A DNA stretch of 64,000 nt. It comes from an uncultured Lachnospiraceae bacterium (GTDB taxonomy: Bacteria; Bacillota; Clostridia; Lachnospirales; Lachnospiraceae). The stretch is taken from assembly GCA_946552115.1 (NCBI GenBank), contig CAMNRH010000013.1:16927-80926 (forward strand), written 5' to 3'. Position 1 is the first letter of the stretch; every line of letters begins with the position of its first letter. Position numbers and translations under genes: made by a program. Below, piece by piece: positions 26,068-34,687 of this stretch. The notes beneath the pieces were generated by a model. It was not told the DNA's origin. It ran no database searches and worked only from the letters and a program-made list of their open reading frames with translations.

Positions 26068-26113
26068 AATAAGCCCCGTTTGGGTGATGGATTCACACAA
26101 CACGGAGCTTATT
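26068..26113 (+). terminator. Hairpin after the cbi operon
   Basis: AATAAGCCCCGT pairs with ACGGAGCTTATT (11 of 12 positions) around a 22-base loop that can itself fold (GTGA..TCAC). The 3' side is T-poor, so termination is likely but imperfect. It lies between two convergent genes. Confidence 0.6.
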
Positions 26114-26162
26114 AATATCTTACACAAAAATTGATTCAAGGAAATAAAAATGTATCGGGTAT

Positions 26163-26960
26163 TTATTTGATTTTTACCTGCTTTGCAACAGACCAGGGAG
26201 AATAAGCCGTGTTATTGGAAGACCCCTGTAAAAAGCTTCTGATTCTTACATAATAAGTTTTCTTTGATTTCAGGCTCTTTACCGTATATTTCTTTCCATA
26301 ATAAACTATTGCTTTCTTTGCTCCCTTAAAGCTTTTATTTGTAGCATATTGAATTTCATATCCGCTTACAGCTTTCTTTGTTCCTTTCCATTGCACCGTC
26401 GCCTGTTTTTTACCGGCTGTCACACGGGTAAGAGAGGTTCCCGTCACGGTCGCCTTTTTCGTGCGGTACTCTCCCTGCCCCATGTAATTGGTCTTTTTTA
26501 CTTTACTCGATGCAACAATTGCTATCTCACTTTTATTTGTCCATGTCTTCGGTATGGTTCCGGTCAAGGTAAAGATTTTTTTCTCTTTCGCTTTAAAGGT
26601 AACCTTTCTAAGCATTTTAAAATCTTTTACAACAAGCCTGCCCTGATTATCTGTTAATTTACCAAATACCACGCCGGCATACCTTTCACTATTATCCATT
26701 TCACGATAATACCATGAATTCAATTCGGCTAACTTCAGCGACTTTTTCGTGGTATTCTGAATGGTTACCTTAAATTTCACTTTTCTCCCGACTTTTACGG
26801 TATTACCTGTCGTAACCTTTACTCTAAAGGCATCCCATTCATATTTTTCCTCTGCCCTGGCTTCCGTTGCACCCGCAAACAATATTGTACATACCATCAC
26901 GATGCATATGCCAAATGCCGCCAGTCTTTTTTTTGGTGAATGAATTGTCCTGCTTCCCAT
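26163..26960 (-). CDS. Secreted protein with fibronectin type III domain
   Basis: A 265-residue exported protein. A signal peptide (basic start, hydrophobic core FGICIVMVCTILFAGA, likely cleavage after ARA near residue 36) is followed by a beta-rich domain (~40-165) resembling an Ig-like DUF. A C-terminal FN3 domain (~177-265) contains ATVQWKG, VSGYEIQYAT, TYYVRIRSF and YSPWSVAKQVKIK. This FN3 type is very common in Lachnospiraceae surface proteins. No LPXTG or membrane anchor is present. The protein is strongly Lys-rich. AAAGGAG precedes the start region. Role unknown; adhesion or carbohydrate contact is inference. Confidence 0.85.
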   Translation of the reverse strand: MGSRTIHSPKKRLAAFGICIVMVCTILFAGATEARAEEKYEWDAFRVKVTTGNTVKVGRKVKFKVTIQNTTKKSLKLAELNSWYYREMDNSERYAGVVFGKLTDNQGRLVVKDFKMLRKVTFKAKEKKIFTLTGTIPKTWTNKSEIAIVASSKVKKTNYMGQGEYRTKKATVTGTSLTRVTAGKKQATVQWKGTKKAVSGYEIQYATNKSFKGAKKAIVYYGKKYTVKSLKSKKTYYVRIRSFLQGSSNNTAYSPWSVAKQVKIK

Positions 26961-27019
26961 AACTCCACACTCCTTTTTTAATTGTAAATTTTATTTCCTC
27001 GTAATATCCTCAAATATTC

Positions 27020-27961
27020 TTACTCCGCGTCAATCATCAGCTTTGCCGCGCCGCAGATTCCCGCGTCGTTATCCAGCTTTGCAATCATAAATTCTGTTTC
27101 CCTGTTTGCGAAAAATGCCTTTTCTAAAAAATACTTTTTAATATACGGAATCATAATATCCCCGGCCTTAGATACCCCGCCGCCGATTACGATTACCGCA
27201 GGATCCACGAGAATCGCCGCATTGGCAAGACCGTGTCCCAAATATGCCCCGAACTGCTCTACGATTTCCTCCGCCACGCTGTCTCCCGCCTTTAACGCGT
27301 CAAATACCGCTTTGGCATCGAGCTTCTTTTCATTCCGAAGTACAGACGGCTCTTCATCCCATGCAAGGCGCATTCTCGCAAGCCGTGCAATTCCGGTAGC
27401 GGACGCATATTGCTCCAGACATCCCGTTTTTCCGCAGCCGCACTTTTTTGTCTCATGATAATTTACGCATATATGACCGATTTCTGCCGCCGCACCGTTA
27501 GCGCCCACCAGCGCCCTTCCATCCAGAATCGCTCCGCCGCCGACTCCGGTTCCAAGCGTAATCATAATCATATTTTTCTGACCCTTACCTGCACCGAGCC
27601 ACATCTCGCCAAGCGCCGCCAGATTCGCGTCATTTCCGGCCTGAACCTCTAACCCGGTAAGCTCTCTTAGCTCCCTGTTCACTTCCTTATAGCCCCAGCC
27701 AAGATTGGCAGTGTTTTTCACAATTCCGTCTCCGGTTACCGGCGCAGGGATTCCGATTCCGATTCCCTTTATCTCTGCCGGAGCAATTTGTTTTTCCCTT
27801 ATCTTTTCCGCCAGAGAGGCAGCAATATCCGGAAGAATCGCCTCACCGCCGTTTTCCTTCCGTGTCTTAATTTCCCACTTGTCGAGAATATTTCCTTCTA
27901 CTGTAAATAAGCCTATTTTTACACTTGTCCCGCCAACGTCTACACCAAAACAATATTTCAT
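27020..27961 (-). CDS. glk: ROK-family glucokinase
   Basis: Phosphorylates glucose to glucose-6-phosphate using ATP. The 313-residue protein begins with the ATP-binding FGVDVGGTSVKIG, has the substrate motif GIGIPAPV, and carries the ROK zinc signature CGCGKTGCLE preceded by EIGHICVNY. Repressor members of ROK have an N-terminal DNA-binding domain that is absent here, supporting a kinase. GAGG lies ahead of the ATG. It follows hprK by 41 bases on the same strand, and both relate to sugar metabolism. Confidence 0.93.
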   Translation of the reverse strand: MKYCFGVDVGGTSVKIGLFTVEGNILDKWEIKTRKENGGEAILPDIAASLAEKIREKQIAPAEIKGIGIGIPAPVTGDGIVKNTANLGWGYKEVNRELRELTGLEVQAGNDANLAALGEMWLGAGKGQKNMIMITLGTGVGGGAILDGRALVGANGAAAEIGHICVNYHETKKCGCGKTGCLEQYASATGIARLARMRLAWDEEPSVLRNEKKLDAKAVFDALKAGDSVAEEIVEQFGAYLGHGLANAAILVDPAVIVIGGGVSKAGDIMIPYIKKYFLEKAFFANRETEFMIAKLDNDAGICGAAKLMIDAE

Positions 27962-28002
27962 ATTAACATCCTCATTTCCATTAATTTCCTGTACTATTTT
28001 AA

Positions 28003-28932
28003 TTATCTTTTTGTAAGATTTCTCTGTACGCGCTTGTATAATTCCTGCGCCGCATTATAGCCCATCTTCTTTTGCCTGTGATTAATTGCCGCAGTTTCAA
28101 CGATAATTGCAAGATTACGTCCGGGACGAATCGGAATCCGATGACATATAACCCTGTTTCCGAGGAACTCCGTATGCTGCTCCTCAAGCCCCAATCTGTC
28201 GTATTCTTTCTCCCTGTCCCAGTCCTCCAGAGTAATAACAAGATCGATATTCTGCGTTTCCCGGACACTCTGTACGCCAAATAATGTCTTTACATCTACA
28301 ATTCCGATTCCTCTAAGCTCAATAAAATGCCTTGTAATATCCGGCGCGCTTCCCACCAGCGTCTCATCACTGACTTTCCGGATCTCTACCACGTCATCAC
28401 TGACCAGACGATGCCCTCTTTTAATCAGCTCCAGCGCCGCCTCGCTCTTTCCTATTCCGCTCTCACCCATAATCAGAACACCGACGCCGTATACATCCAC
28501 CAATACCCCATGAATGGAAATACACGGTGCAAGCGCGACATTCAGCCAGCGGATAATCTCCGCAGTAAATTCCGATGTGTGAAGCTCTGTTGAAAATATA
28601 GGAACATTTTTTTCTATTGCCTTTTTTAACAGCATTTCACCCGGCTTGAGAGAACGGCAGAAAATAATACAGGGCATCTCGTCTGTCAGAAACTGCTCAT
28701 ATATGACCTCTTTTCTCTCATCACTTAGTGTTTTTAAATAGCTGTACTCCGCATAGCCAATTACCTGTACTCTTCTATCATCAAAATTTTCGAAAAATCC
28801 TGTAAGCGGAAGCGCTGGACGGTTAATATCCGGAATCACAACCTCCTTACCCGCATAATCCAAATCCGGCGTGAGATTTTTCAGATTCATTCTCTCGACG
28901 ATAGCTTTCATTTCCACCCTATTTGCCGCCAT
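28003..28932 (-). CDS. hprK: HPr kinase/phosphorylase
   Basis: Phosphorylates HPr on Ser46 and reverses it, the sensor of carbon catabolite repression in Firmicutes. The protein is 309 residues from the ATG at 28932, which follows GGAAGGAGAG; this is the usual family length, whereas the ORF-track start at 29022 adds an unsupported tail. Walker A is GESGIGKSE, followed by the acidic LVSDD. The C-terminal family signature is RGIGIVDVKTLFG. Its leader contains a perfect 8-base hairpin (29002-29021) and one copy of a dispersed repeat. Confidence 0.96.
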   Translation of the reverse strand: MAANRVEMKAIVERMNLKNLTPDLDYAGKEVVIPDINRPALPLTGFFENFDDRRVQVIGYAEYSYLKTLSDERKEVIYEQFLTDEMPCIIFCRSLKPGEMLLKKAIEKNVPIFSTELHTSEFTAEIIRWLNVALAPCISIHGVLVDVYGVGVLIMGESGIGKSEAALELIKRGHRLVSDDVVEIRKVSDETLVGSAPDITRHFIELRGIGIVDVKTLFGVQSVRETQNIDLVITLEDWDREKEYDRLGLEEQHTEFLGNRVICHRIPIRPGRNLAIIVETAAINHRQKKMGYNAAQELYKRVQRNLTKR

Positions 28933-28958
28933 GTTTCTCTCCTTCCTGTACCGAAACC

Positions 28959-28978
28959 CATACCCATCCGGGCACCCC
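28959..28978. repeat. Dispersed 20-base repeat, copy A (hprK leader)
   Basis: CATACCCATCCGGGCACCCC matches 33081-33100 at 19 of 20 bases. The core CCCATCCGGG can form a small stem. Here it lies in the hprK 5' region, in the opposite orientation relative to its gene compared with copy B. Confidence 0.7.
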
Positions 28979-29001
28979 GTATTTGATGTGCTTCGCACGC
29001 G

Positions 29002-29021
29002 TGGACGGTTAACACCGTCCA
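29002..29021. promoter_or_regulatory. Perfect inverted repeat in the hprK 5' region
   Basis: TGGACGGT-TAAC-ACCGTCCA, 8 base pairs with a 4-base loop. There is no following T-run in either direction, so an operator or RNA stem is more likely than a terminator. GTGC-TTC-GCAC lies next to it. Confidence 0.5.
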
Positions 29022-29057
29022 ATAAGGCACAAAACCACCTGTTAGTATTGTATCACA

Positions 29058-30896
29058 TTAATGGAAAAAATTGTATATATCCCCTGCGGATTTTTCGTTT
29101 ATAGACGGGAGCTTTTTCAACTCCTCCACCGATGCGTTTTTGATCGCGTCTATGTTTTCAAAATGGCGCATCAAATCCTTTCGCCTTGCCGGACCCACTC
29201 CCGGAATATCGTCCAGCACAGAATGCACCTGCCCTTTGCTGCGCAAATCCCGGTGAAAGGTAATCGCAAACCGATGTGCCTCATCCTGAATCCGTGTAAT
29301 TAAACGGAAGCATTCCGAATTTCTGTCAATCGGAAGCTCCTCATTATGATAATACAATCCTCTTGTCCGATGATTATCATCCTTCACCATCCCGCAGACC
29401 GGAATTATAAGCTTAAGCTTCTCAAGAACTTCCAGCGCTACATTTACCTGCCCCTTTCCTCCGTCCATAAGAATCAAATCCGGAAACGCCGTAAAACCGC
29501 CCATCTCCTTTCCCATCATTCGTTCCTCAAGGCCATGGCGGAATCTGCGCGTAAGAACCTCCTCAAGACTGGCGTAATCATTTGCCCCTTTCACACCTTT
29601 AATCTTAAATTTCCGATAGTCATTTCGCTTCGGCTTTCCTTTTTCGTAGACAACCATCGAGCCTACAGATGCAAATCCATTTGTATTTGAAATATCGTAT
29701 GCCTCCATGCGAACAATTCCTTTTAGCCCAAGAAGCCTCTCCAGCTCCTTTACCGCCCCTATTGTGCGCCCTTCCTCCCGTTTTAGACGCTCCTTATCCG
29801 TACCCAGAACAAGAGCCGCATTTTTCTGAGCAAGCTCTACCAGCTTTTCCTTTGACCCTTTCTTCGGCACGCGCAGATAAACCTTATGCTCCCGCTTTTT
29901 TGTGAGCCATTCCTCAATCAGCTCATGGTCCTCAATCTCCTCCTGAAGCATAAGCTGCGCCGGAATATAGGGCGTTCCCGCATAAAACTGTTTAATAAAG
30001 CCTGATAAGATTTCACTCTCTGTCTCTCCCTCAAAAATCCTGAGATAAAAATGGTCTCTTCCAATCAGCCTCCCGCCGCGGATAAAAAACACCTGTACAA
30101 CGGCATCCTCCCGCTCTGATGCCACAGCAAGGATATCCCTGTCATCCCCGGCCGTATCCGTAATTTTCTGCTTCTGGGCTATTTTACGAACACTGGAAAG
30201 AAGCTCCCTGTATTCGATTGCTTTCTCAAACTCCATAGCCTCCGATGCGTCTTCCATCTTCTTTTCCAGCTTCTTTAAAATCAAATCATAATTTCCGTTT
30301 AAAAAATGCACAATCTCATCAATTGATTTCCGGTATTCCTCCATAGAAATATAGCCCTGGCACGGCGCATCGCACTGATGAATATGATAATTCAGGCAAG
30401 GCCTCTCTTTTCCGATATCCGCCGGAAGCTTTCGGTTACAGCTTCTTATATGATAAAGCTTACGAATCAAATCAATCGTATCTTTCACGGCGCCCGCACT
30501 TGTATATGGTCCGAAATATTTCGCCTTATCCTTTACAATCTGTCTCGCAAGCATAATCCGCGGAAACACTTCCTCTACCGTCACTTTAATAAAAGGATAT
30601 GCCTTATCATCCATCAGCATCGTATTATATTTCGGCCTGTGCTCCTTAATCAGATTACATTCCAGAACAAGAGCCTCCAATTCAGAATCCGTCACAATAT
30701 ACTCAAAGCGGGTAATATGCGTTACCATCTGTTCAATTTTCACGCCCTTATTCCTGCTGCTCTGAAAATACTGCCGCACGCGGTTTTTAAGACTAATCGC
30801 TTTCCCTACATAAATAATATGATCCGCCTCATCATGCATAATATATACTCCCGGTTTGCCCGGAAGCTTTTTCAATTCCTCCTGAATATCAAACAT
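29058..30896 (-). CDS. uvrC: Excinuclease ABC subunit C
   Basis: The nuclease subunit of nucleotide excision repair, making both incisions around a lesion. The 612-residue protein has the N-terminal GIY-YIG domain ([19 protein letters not shown]), a UVR motif region ([28 protein letters not shown]), the RNase H-like C-terminal nuclease ([32 protein letters not shown]) and a terminal helix-hairpin-helix ([19 protein letters not shown]). It has its own promoter upstream and is followed by hprK on the same strand. Confidence 0.97.
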   Translation of the reverse strand: MFDIQEELKKLPGKPGVYIMHDEADHIIYVGKAISLKNRVRQYFQSSRNKGVKIEQMVTHITRFEYIVTDSELEALVLECNLIKEHRPKYNTMLMDDKAYPFIKVTVEEVFPRIMLARQIVKDKAKYFGPYTSAGAVKDTIDLIRKLYHIRSCNRKLPADIGKERPCLNYHIHQCDAPCQGYISMEEYRKSIDEIVHFLNGNYDLILKKLEKKMEDASEAMEFEKAIEYRELLSSVRKIAQKQKITDTAGDDRDILAVASEREDAVVQVFFIRGGRLIGRDHFYLRIFEGETESEILSGFIKQFYAGTPYIPAQLMLQEEIEDHELIEEWLTKKREHKVYLRVPKKGSKEKLVELAQKNAALVLGTDKERLKREEGRTIGAVKELERLLGLKGIVRMEAYDISNTNGFASVGSMVVYEKGKPKRNDYRKFKIKGVKGANDYASLEEVLTRRFRHGLEERMMGKEMGGFTAFPDLILMDGGKGQVNVALEVLEKLKLIIPVCGMVKDDNHRTRGLYYHNEELPIDRNSECFRLITRIQDEAHRFAITFHRDLRSKGQVHSVLDDIPGVGPARRKDLMRHFENIDAIKNASVEELKKLPSINEKSAGDIYNFFH

Positions 30897-30940
30897 AGTA
30901 AACGTAATCTCCTCAGACAGATGTGTTGTAGTTTCCTTTT

Positions 30941-30969
30941 ATTTTAACTTACGGAGGAAATTCTGACAA
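30941..30969 (-). promoter_or_regulatory. uvrC promoter
   Basis: Minus strand TTGTCA (30964-30969), 17 bases, TAAAAT (30941-30946), about 45 bases upstream of the start. GAGGAG lies between them. Confidence 0.7.
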
Positions 30970-30997
30970 GATGATTCGGGGTAATAATGCCGCATAG

Positions 30998-31042
30998 AAA
31001 AACAGGGACAAATGCACCGGAAGAGCATTTACCCCTGTTTTT
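30998..31042 (-). terminator. ftsH terminator
   Basis: Minus strand AAAACAGGGGTAAATGC pairs with GCATTTGTCCCTGTTTTT around a 9-base loop and ends in a T-run. It lies between the ftsH stop and the uvrC promoter. Confidence 0.85.
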
Positions 31043-31057
31043 ATACCCGCGTTTTTC

Positions 31058-32962
31058 TCAATCTACCGGCGACATCGCAATACGCTCCGCCGCTTCTTTT
31101 TTCTCCTCCGGGTCTATTCCCTCCACCTCGTGGAAAATATCCATAAACTCTTTTCCGGTAATCGTTTCCTTTTTTATGAGAAAATCCGCAATCTTATCCA
31201 AAGACGGCCTGTGCTCTGACAGAAGCCTTTTCGCCTCTTCATAAGCATCCTTGAGCATCTTCATCACTTCTCTGTCAATCTCCGAAGCAGTCGCCTGCCC
31301 GCAGTTGCTTACCGGTCTTCCGTCCAGATATTTATTCTGTATGGATTCCAGACCAATCAGCCCGAATTTCTCACTCATACCGTACTGCGTAATCATCGCT
31401 CTCGCTATCTTTGTTGCTTTCTCAATATCATTGGAGGCGCCTGTCGTCACGGTATCAAATACAATTTCCTCCGCTGCGCGTCCGGCAAGCGCTCCTACAA
31501 GCATTGCCTCCAGCTCTTTCTTCGTATTTAAGAACTTTTCTTCCTCCGGCGTCTGCATTACGTAGCCTAAAGCACCCATCGTACGCGGCACAATCGTAAT
31601 CTTCTGTACCGGCTCGGCATCTTTCTGGAGGGCGCTGACAAGTGCATGCCCTACCTCATGATAGGATACAATTTTCCGCTCCTCCTGACTCATAATCCGA
31701 TCTTTCTTTTCCTTACCGACAAGAACAACCTCTACCGCCTCGAATAAATCATTCTGAGAAACCGCATTTCTTCCGTTCTTTACGGCATTAATCGCAGCCT
31801 CATTAATCATATTCGCAAGATCCGAGCCTACCGCGCCGGAGGTTGCCAGCGCAATCGCATCCAAATCTACCGTCTCATCCATCTTTACATCCTTAGAGTG
31901 TACCTTTAATACATCCACACGTCCCTTAAGATCCGGTTTTTCCACAATAATCCGCCTGTCAAAGCGTCCGGGCCGCAAAAGCGCCGGGTCAAGAATTTCC
32001 GGACGGTTTGTCGCCGCCAGAAGAACAAGTCCCTTATTACTCTCAAAACCGTCCATTTCCGCAAGAAGCTGATTCAGCGTCTGCTCTCTCTCATCATTGC
32101 TTCCAAGCTGATTGTCACGGCTTTTACCGATTGCATCTATCTCGTCAATAAAAATAATACACGGCGCCATCTGCTGAGCCTGCTTAAAAAGATCGCGGAC
32201 CCTTGACGCACCGACACCCACATACATCTCTACAAAAGCGGAACCCGAAAGAGAAAAGAACGGCACCTTTGCTTCCCCTGCAACCGCTTTGGCAAGAAGC
32301 GTCTTACCGGTCCCCGGAGGCCCTACAAGCAGCGCGCCTTTCGGAAGCTTCGCGCCGACGCTCGTATATTTCCCGGGATTATGCAGAAAATCTACAACCT
32401 CCTGCAGGGACTCTTTCGCCTCATCCTGTCCGGCTACATCCTTAAAGGTCACGCCTGTCTGCTTCTCCACATACATCTTGGCATTGCTCTTTCCGACACC
32501 CATGATGCCTCCGCCTTTTGACATCCGCCTGGTCATCCACACAAGCATTCCCACCAGAAGCATAACCGGAAGGAAATAAGAAATCACCTGCATGACAATC
32601 ATCGAGGATGTATCCGGAACCTGCTGCTTATATTCCACCCCCGCTTTGAAAAGCCTGTCCGAAAGTGTATCATCCCGGATGACACCGGTATAATATTCTT
32701 TGGCAACTCTTTCGCCCTTTTCCTTTTTTGCCGTGATAACAATCCGGTCACTCCGAACCTCTACCGTATCAACCTTTTTATCGTCAATCATTTTGAGGAA
32801 CTCATTATAGCTGATTTCCTTTTCTTCTCTTCCGAAGCTTTGAAACTGGTACAATGCAAACACCATAATTGCCGTAAGCAAAGTAACGATAATTACAAAA
32901 GAAAAACCCTGTCCGTTATTCTTCTGAGGGTCCTTATTATTATTTCTGTTTTGGTTGTCCAT
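31058..32962 (-). CDS. ftsH: ATP-dependent zinc metalloprotease
   Basis: A membrane-bound AAA+ protease that degrades misfolded and short-lived proteins. The 634-residue protein has a membrane helix near residues 20-40 and another near 125-145 ([17 protein letters not shown]). The AAA domain has [19 protein letters not shown] and the SRH region RPGRFDR. The zinc site is HEVGH, fitting HExGH. GGAGGAG precedes the ATG. The promoter lies just upstream and a strong terminator follows. Confidence 0.97.
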   Translation of the reverse strand: MDNQNRNNNKDPQKNNGQGFSFVIIVTLLTAIMVFALYQFQSFGREEKEISYNEFLKMIDDKKVDTVEVRSDRIVITAKKEKGERVAKEYYTGVIRDDTLSDRLFKAGVEYKQQVPDTSSMIVMQVISYFLPVMLLVGMLVWMTRRMSKGGGIMGVGKSNAKMYVEKQTGVTFKDVAGQDEAKESLQEVVDFLHNPGKYTSVGAKLPKGALLVGPPGTGKTLLAKAVAGEAKVPFFSLSGSAFVEMYVGVGASRVRDLFKQAQQMAPCIIFIDEIDAIGKSRDNQLGSNDEREQTLNQLLAEMDGFESNKGLVLLAATNRPEILDPALLRPGRFDRRIIVEKPDLKGRVDVLKVHSKDVKMDETVDLDAIALATSGAVGSDLANMINEAAINAVKNGRNAVSQNDLFEAVEVVLVGKEKKDRIMSQEERKIVSYHEVGHALVSALQKDAEPVQKITIVPRTMGALGYVMQTPEEEKFLNTKKELEAMLVGALAGRAAEEIVFDTVTTGASNDIEKATKIARAMITQYGMSEKFGLIGLESIQNKYLDGRPVSNCGQATASEIDREVMKMLKDAYEEAKRLLSEHRPSLDKIADFLIKKETITGKEFMDIFHEVEGIDPEEKKEAAERIAMSPVD

Positions 32963-32987
32963 CTTTCTCCTCCTGTACTACCCTTTT

Positions 32988-33016
32988 ATTATACGGACAG
33001 CCTACTTAGAAATCAA
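32988..33016 (-). promoter_or_regulatory. ftsH promoter
   Basis: Minus strand TTGATT (33011-33016), 17 bases, TATAAT (32988-32993). Confidence 0.75.
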
Positions 33017-33035
33017 CAAAAACATTATGAAAATC

Positions 33036-33065
33036 TTGTAAACTCCCTGTACTCTGTAGTATACT
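33036..33065 (+). promoter_or_regulatory. Promoter of the DUF1846 gene
   Basis: TTGTAA (33036-33041), 18 bases, TATACT (33060-33065). Transcription would start about 33072, at the left arm of the inverted repeat described next. Confidence 0.6.
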
Positions 33066-33068
33066 TGA

Positions 33069-33146
33069 AATGTATTTTTTCATACCCATCCGGGCATCCC
33101 TTACGGGACAAAACACGGGACAAAAATCATATTTAAAAATACATGA
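33069..33146 (+). repeat. Leader element of the DUF1846 gene with dispersed repeat copy B
   Basis: The block is bounded by ATGTATTTTT and AAAAATACAT, a perfect 10-base inverted repeat. Inside are copy B of the dispersed repeat (33081-33100) and two direct copies of ACGGGACAAA (about 33103 and 33115). This is either a folded leader RNA or an inserted REP-like unit; the sequence alone does not decide. Confidence 0.6.
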
Positions 33147-33158
33147 AAGGAATTTTTT

Positions 33159-34649
33159 ATGAAAATCGGTTTCGACAATAACAAATATCTGGAAATGCAG
33201 TCTTCTCACATTAAAGAACGTATCGGCCACTTCGACAACAAACTATATCTGGAATTCGGAGGCAAGCTTTTTGATGATTACCACGCCTCCCGCGTTCTTC
33301 CGGGTTTTAAACCGGACAGTAAGCTCCGCATGTTAAAACAGCTTGCCGACCAGGCTGAAATCGTCATTGTCATCAGCGCCGAGGATATCGAGCGAAATAA
33401 AATCCGCGGAGATTTGGGTATCACTTATGATTCTGATGTTCTGCGCCTTATGGATATTTACCGCGAGCAGGGACTTTTTGTCGGAAGCGTCGTAATTACG
33501 AAATACAGCGGACAGGAAAGCGCAAGGTTATTTAAAAAACGGCTGGAAAAAATGGGCGTAAGGGTATACCGTCATTATCCGATCCCCGGCTATCCAACCA
33601 ATCTTCCTGTTATTGTAAGTGATGACGGTTATGGAAAAAATGATTATATAAAAACCGCCCGTCCATTAGTTGTGATAACCGCGCCCGGACCCGGAAGCGG
33701 AAAGATGGCCGTATGTCTGTCTCAGCTCTATCACGAGCACAAAAGGGGCATCCATGCAGGATATGCCAAGTTTGAAACATTTCCTGTCTGGAACATTCCG
33801 CTTAAGCACCCTGTAAATCTTGCTTATGAGGCTGCTACCGCAGATTTAAACGACGTCAATATGATAGACCCGTTTCATTTGGAGGCCTACGGCGAAACAA
33901 CGGTAAACTATAACAGGGATGTAGAGATTTTTCCGGTTTTGAACGCTATTTTCGAGCGTATTTACGGTAAGAGCCCTTACAAATCCCCTACGGATATGGG
34001 AGTAAATATGGCCGGAAACTGTATTTGCGACGATGACGTCTGCAAAGAGGCCTCCAGGCAGGAGATTATCCGGCGCTACTATACCTCATTGAGACGGCTT
34101 CTTGTCGGAGAATGCGCCGACGAAGAGGTTTATAAATTAGAAATGCTTATGAATCAGGCCGGTATTACCGTCCACGACCGTCCGGTTGTAGACGCAGCGT
34201 TAAATCGCGAAAAAGAATCCGGTGGTCCCGCCGCTGCTCTGGAGCTCCACGACGGGCGCATTATCACCGGAAAAACCTCCGCCCTTTTAGGCGCCTCCGC
34301 AGCGCTCCTCCTCAATACCTTAAAGGAGCTTGCGCATATCGACCATGAGCAGCATGTAATTTCTCCGGAAGCTATCGAGCCCATTCAAAAGCTGAAAACA
34401 CAATATCTGGGAAGTAAAAATCCGAGGCTGCACACGGACGAAGTCCTTATTGCCCTGTCTGTGAGCGCTGCCTCTGATTCGGACGCGCAAAAGGCTCTCG
34501 ATCAGCTTCCAAAACTTAAAGGCTGCCAGGTTCACACCTCGGTTATCGTAAGCTCAGTGGATATGAAACAATTCCAAAAGCTTTCCATACAGGCTACTTA
34601 TGAAGCAAAATATGAAAAAAAACCGATATTGGGGACGGGGGAAAATTAA
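33159..34649 (+). CDS. DUF1846 family protein
   Basis: A 496-residue cytoplasmic protein that I recognise as the DUF1846 family of Firmicutes. The N-terminal part (IGFDNNKYLEMQSSHI, IVISAEDIERNKIRGDLGITYD) and the glycine-rich ITAPGPGSGKMAVCLSQLYHE near residue 175 look like nucleotide-binding folds. A Cys-containing MAGNCICDDDVCKEAS segment (~280-295) is notable. Function is not established. The last six or so codons (LGTGEN) and the stop codon lie inside a perfect 17-base-pair palindrome, so the native C-terminus was probably replaced by an inserted element. The gene has its own promoter and a repeat-containing leader. Confidence 0.88.
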   Translation: MKIGFDNNKYLEMQSSHIKERIGHFDNKLYLEFGGKLFDDYHASRVLPGFKPDSKLRMLKQLADQAEIVIVISAEDIERNKIRGDLGITYDSDVLRLMDIYREQGLFVGSVVITKYSGQESARLFKKRLEKMGVRVYRHYPIPGYPTNLPVIVSDDGYGKNDYIKTARPLVVITAPGPGSGKMAVCLSQLYHEHKRGIHAGYAKFETFPVWNIPLKHPVNLAYEAATADLNDVNMIDPFHLEAYGETTVNYNRDVEIFPVLNAIFERIYGKSPYKSPTDMGVNMAGNCICDDDVCKEASRQEIIRRYYTSLRRLLVGECADEEVYKLEMLMNQAGITVHDRPVVDAALNREKESGGPAAALELHDGRIITGKTSALLGASAALLLNTLKELAHIDHEQHVISPEAIEPIQKLKTQYLGSKNPRLHTDEVLIALSVSAASDSDAQKALDQLPKLKGCQVHTSVIVSSVDMKQFQKLSIQATYEAKYEKKPILGTGEN

Positions 34650-34667
34650 ATTTCCCCCGTCCCCAAT
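34628..34667. repeat. Perfect 17-bp palindrome, REP-like, overlapping a gene end
   Basis: ATTGGGGACGGGGGAAA and TTTCCCCCGTCCCCAAT surround a 6-base loop that contains the stop codon of the DUF1846 gene. GGGGACGG-type palindromes are typical of REP elements moved by RAYT (TnpA-REP) transposases. It may also terminate the convergent ligase gene, since T-rich sequence follows on the minus strand. No transposase is in the window. Confidence 0.8.
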
Positions 34668-34687
34668 TAAAATAACCCTGTCCCTTT

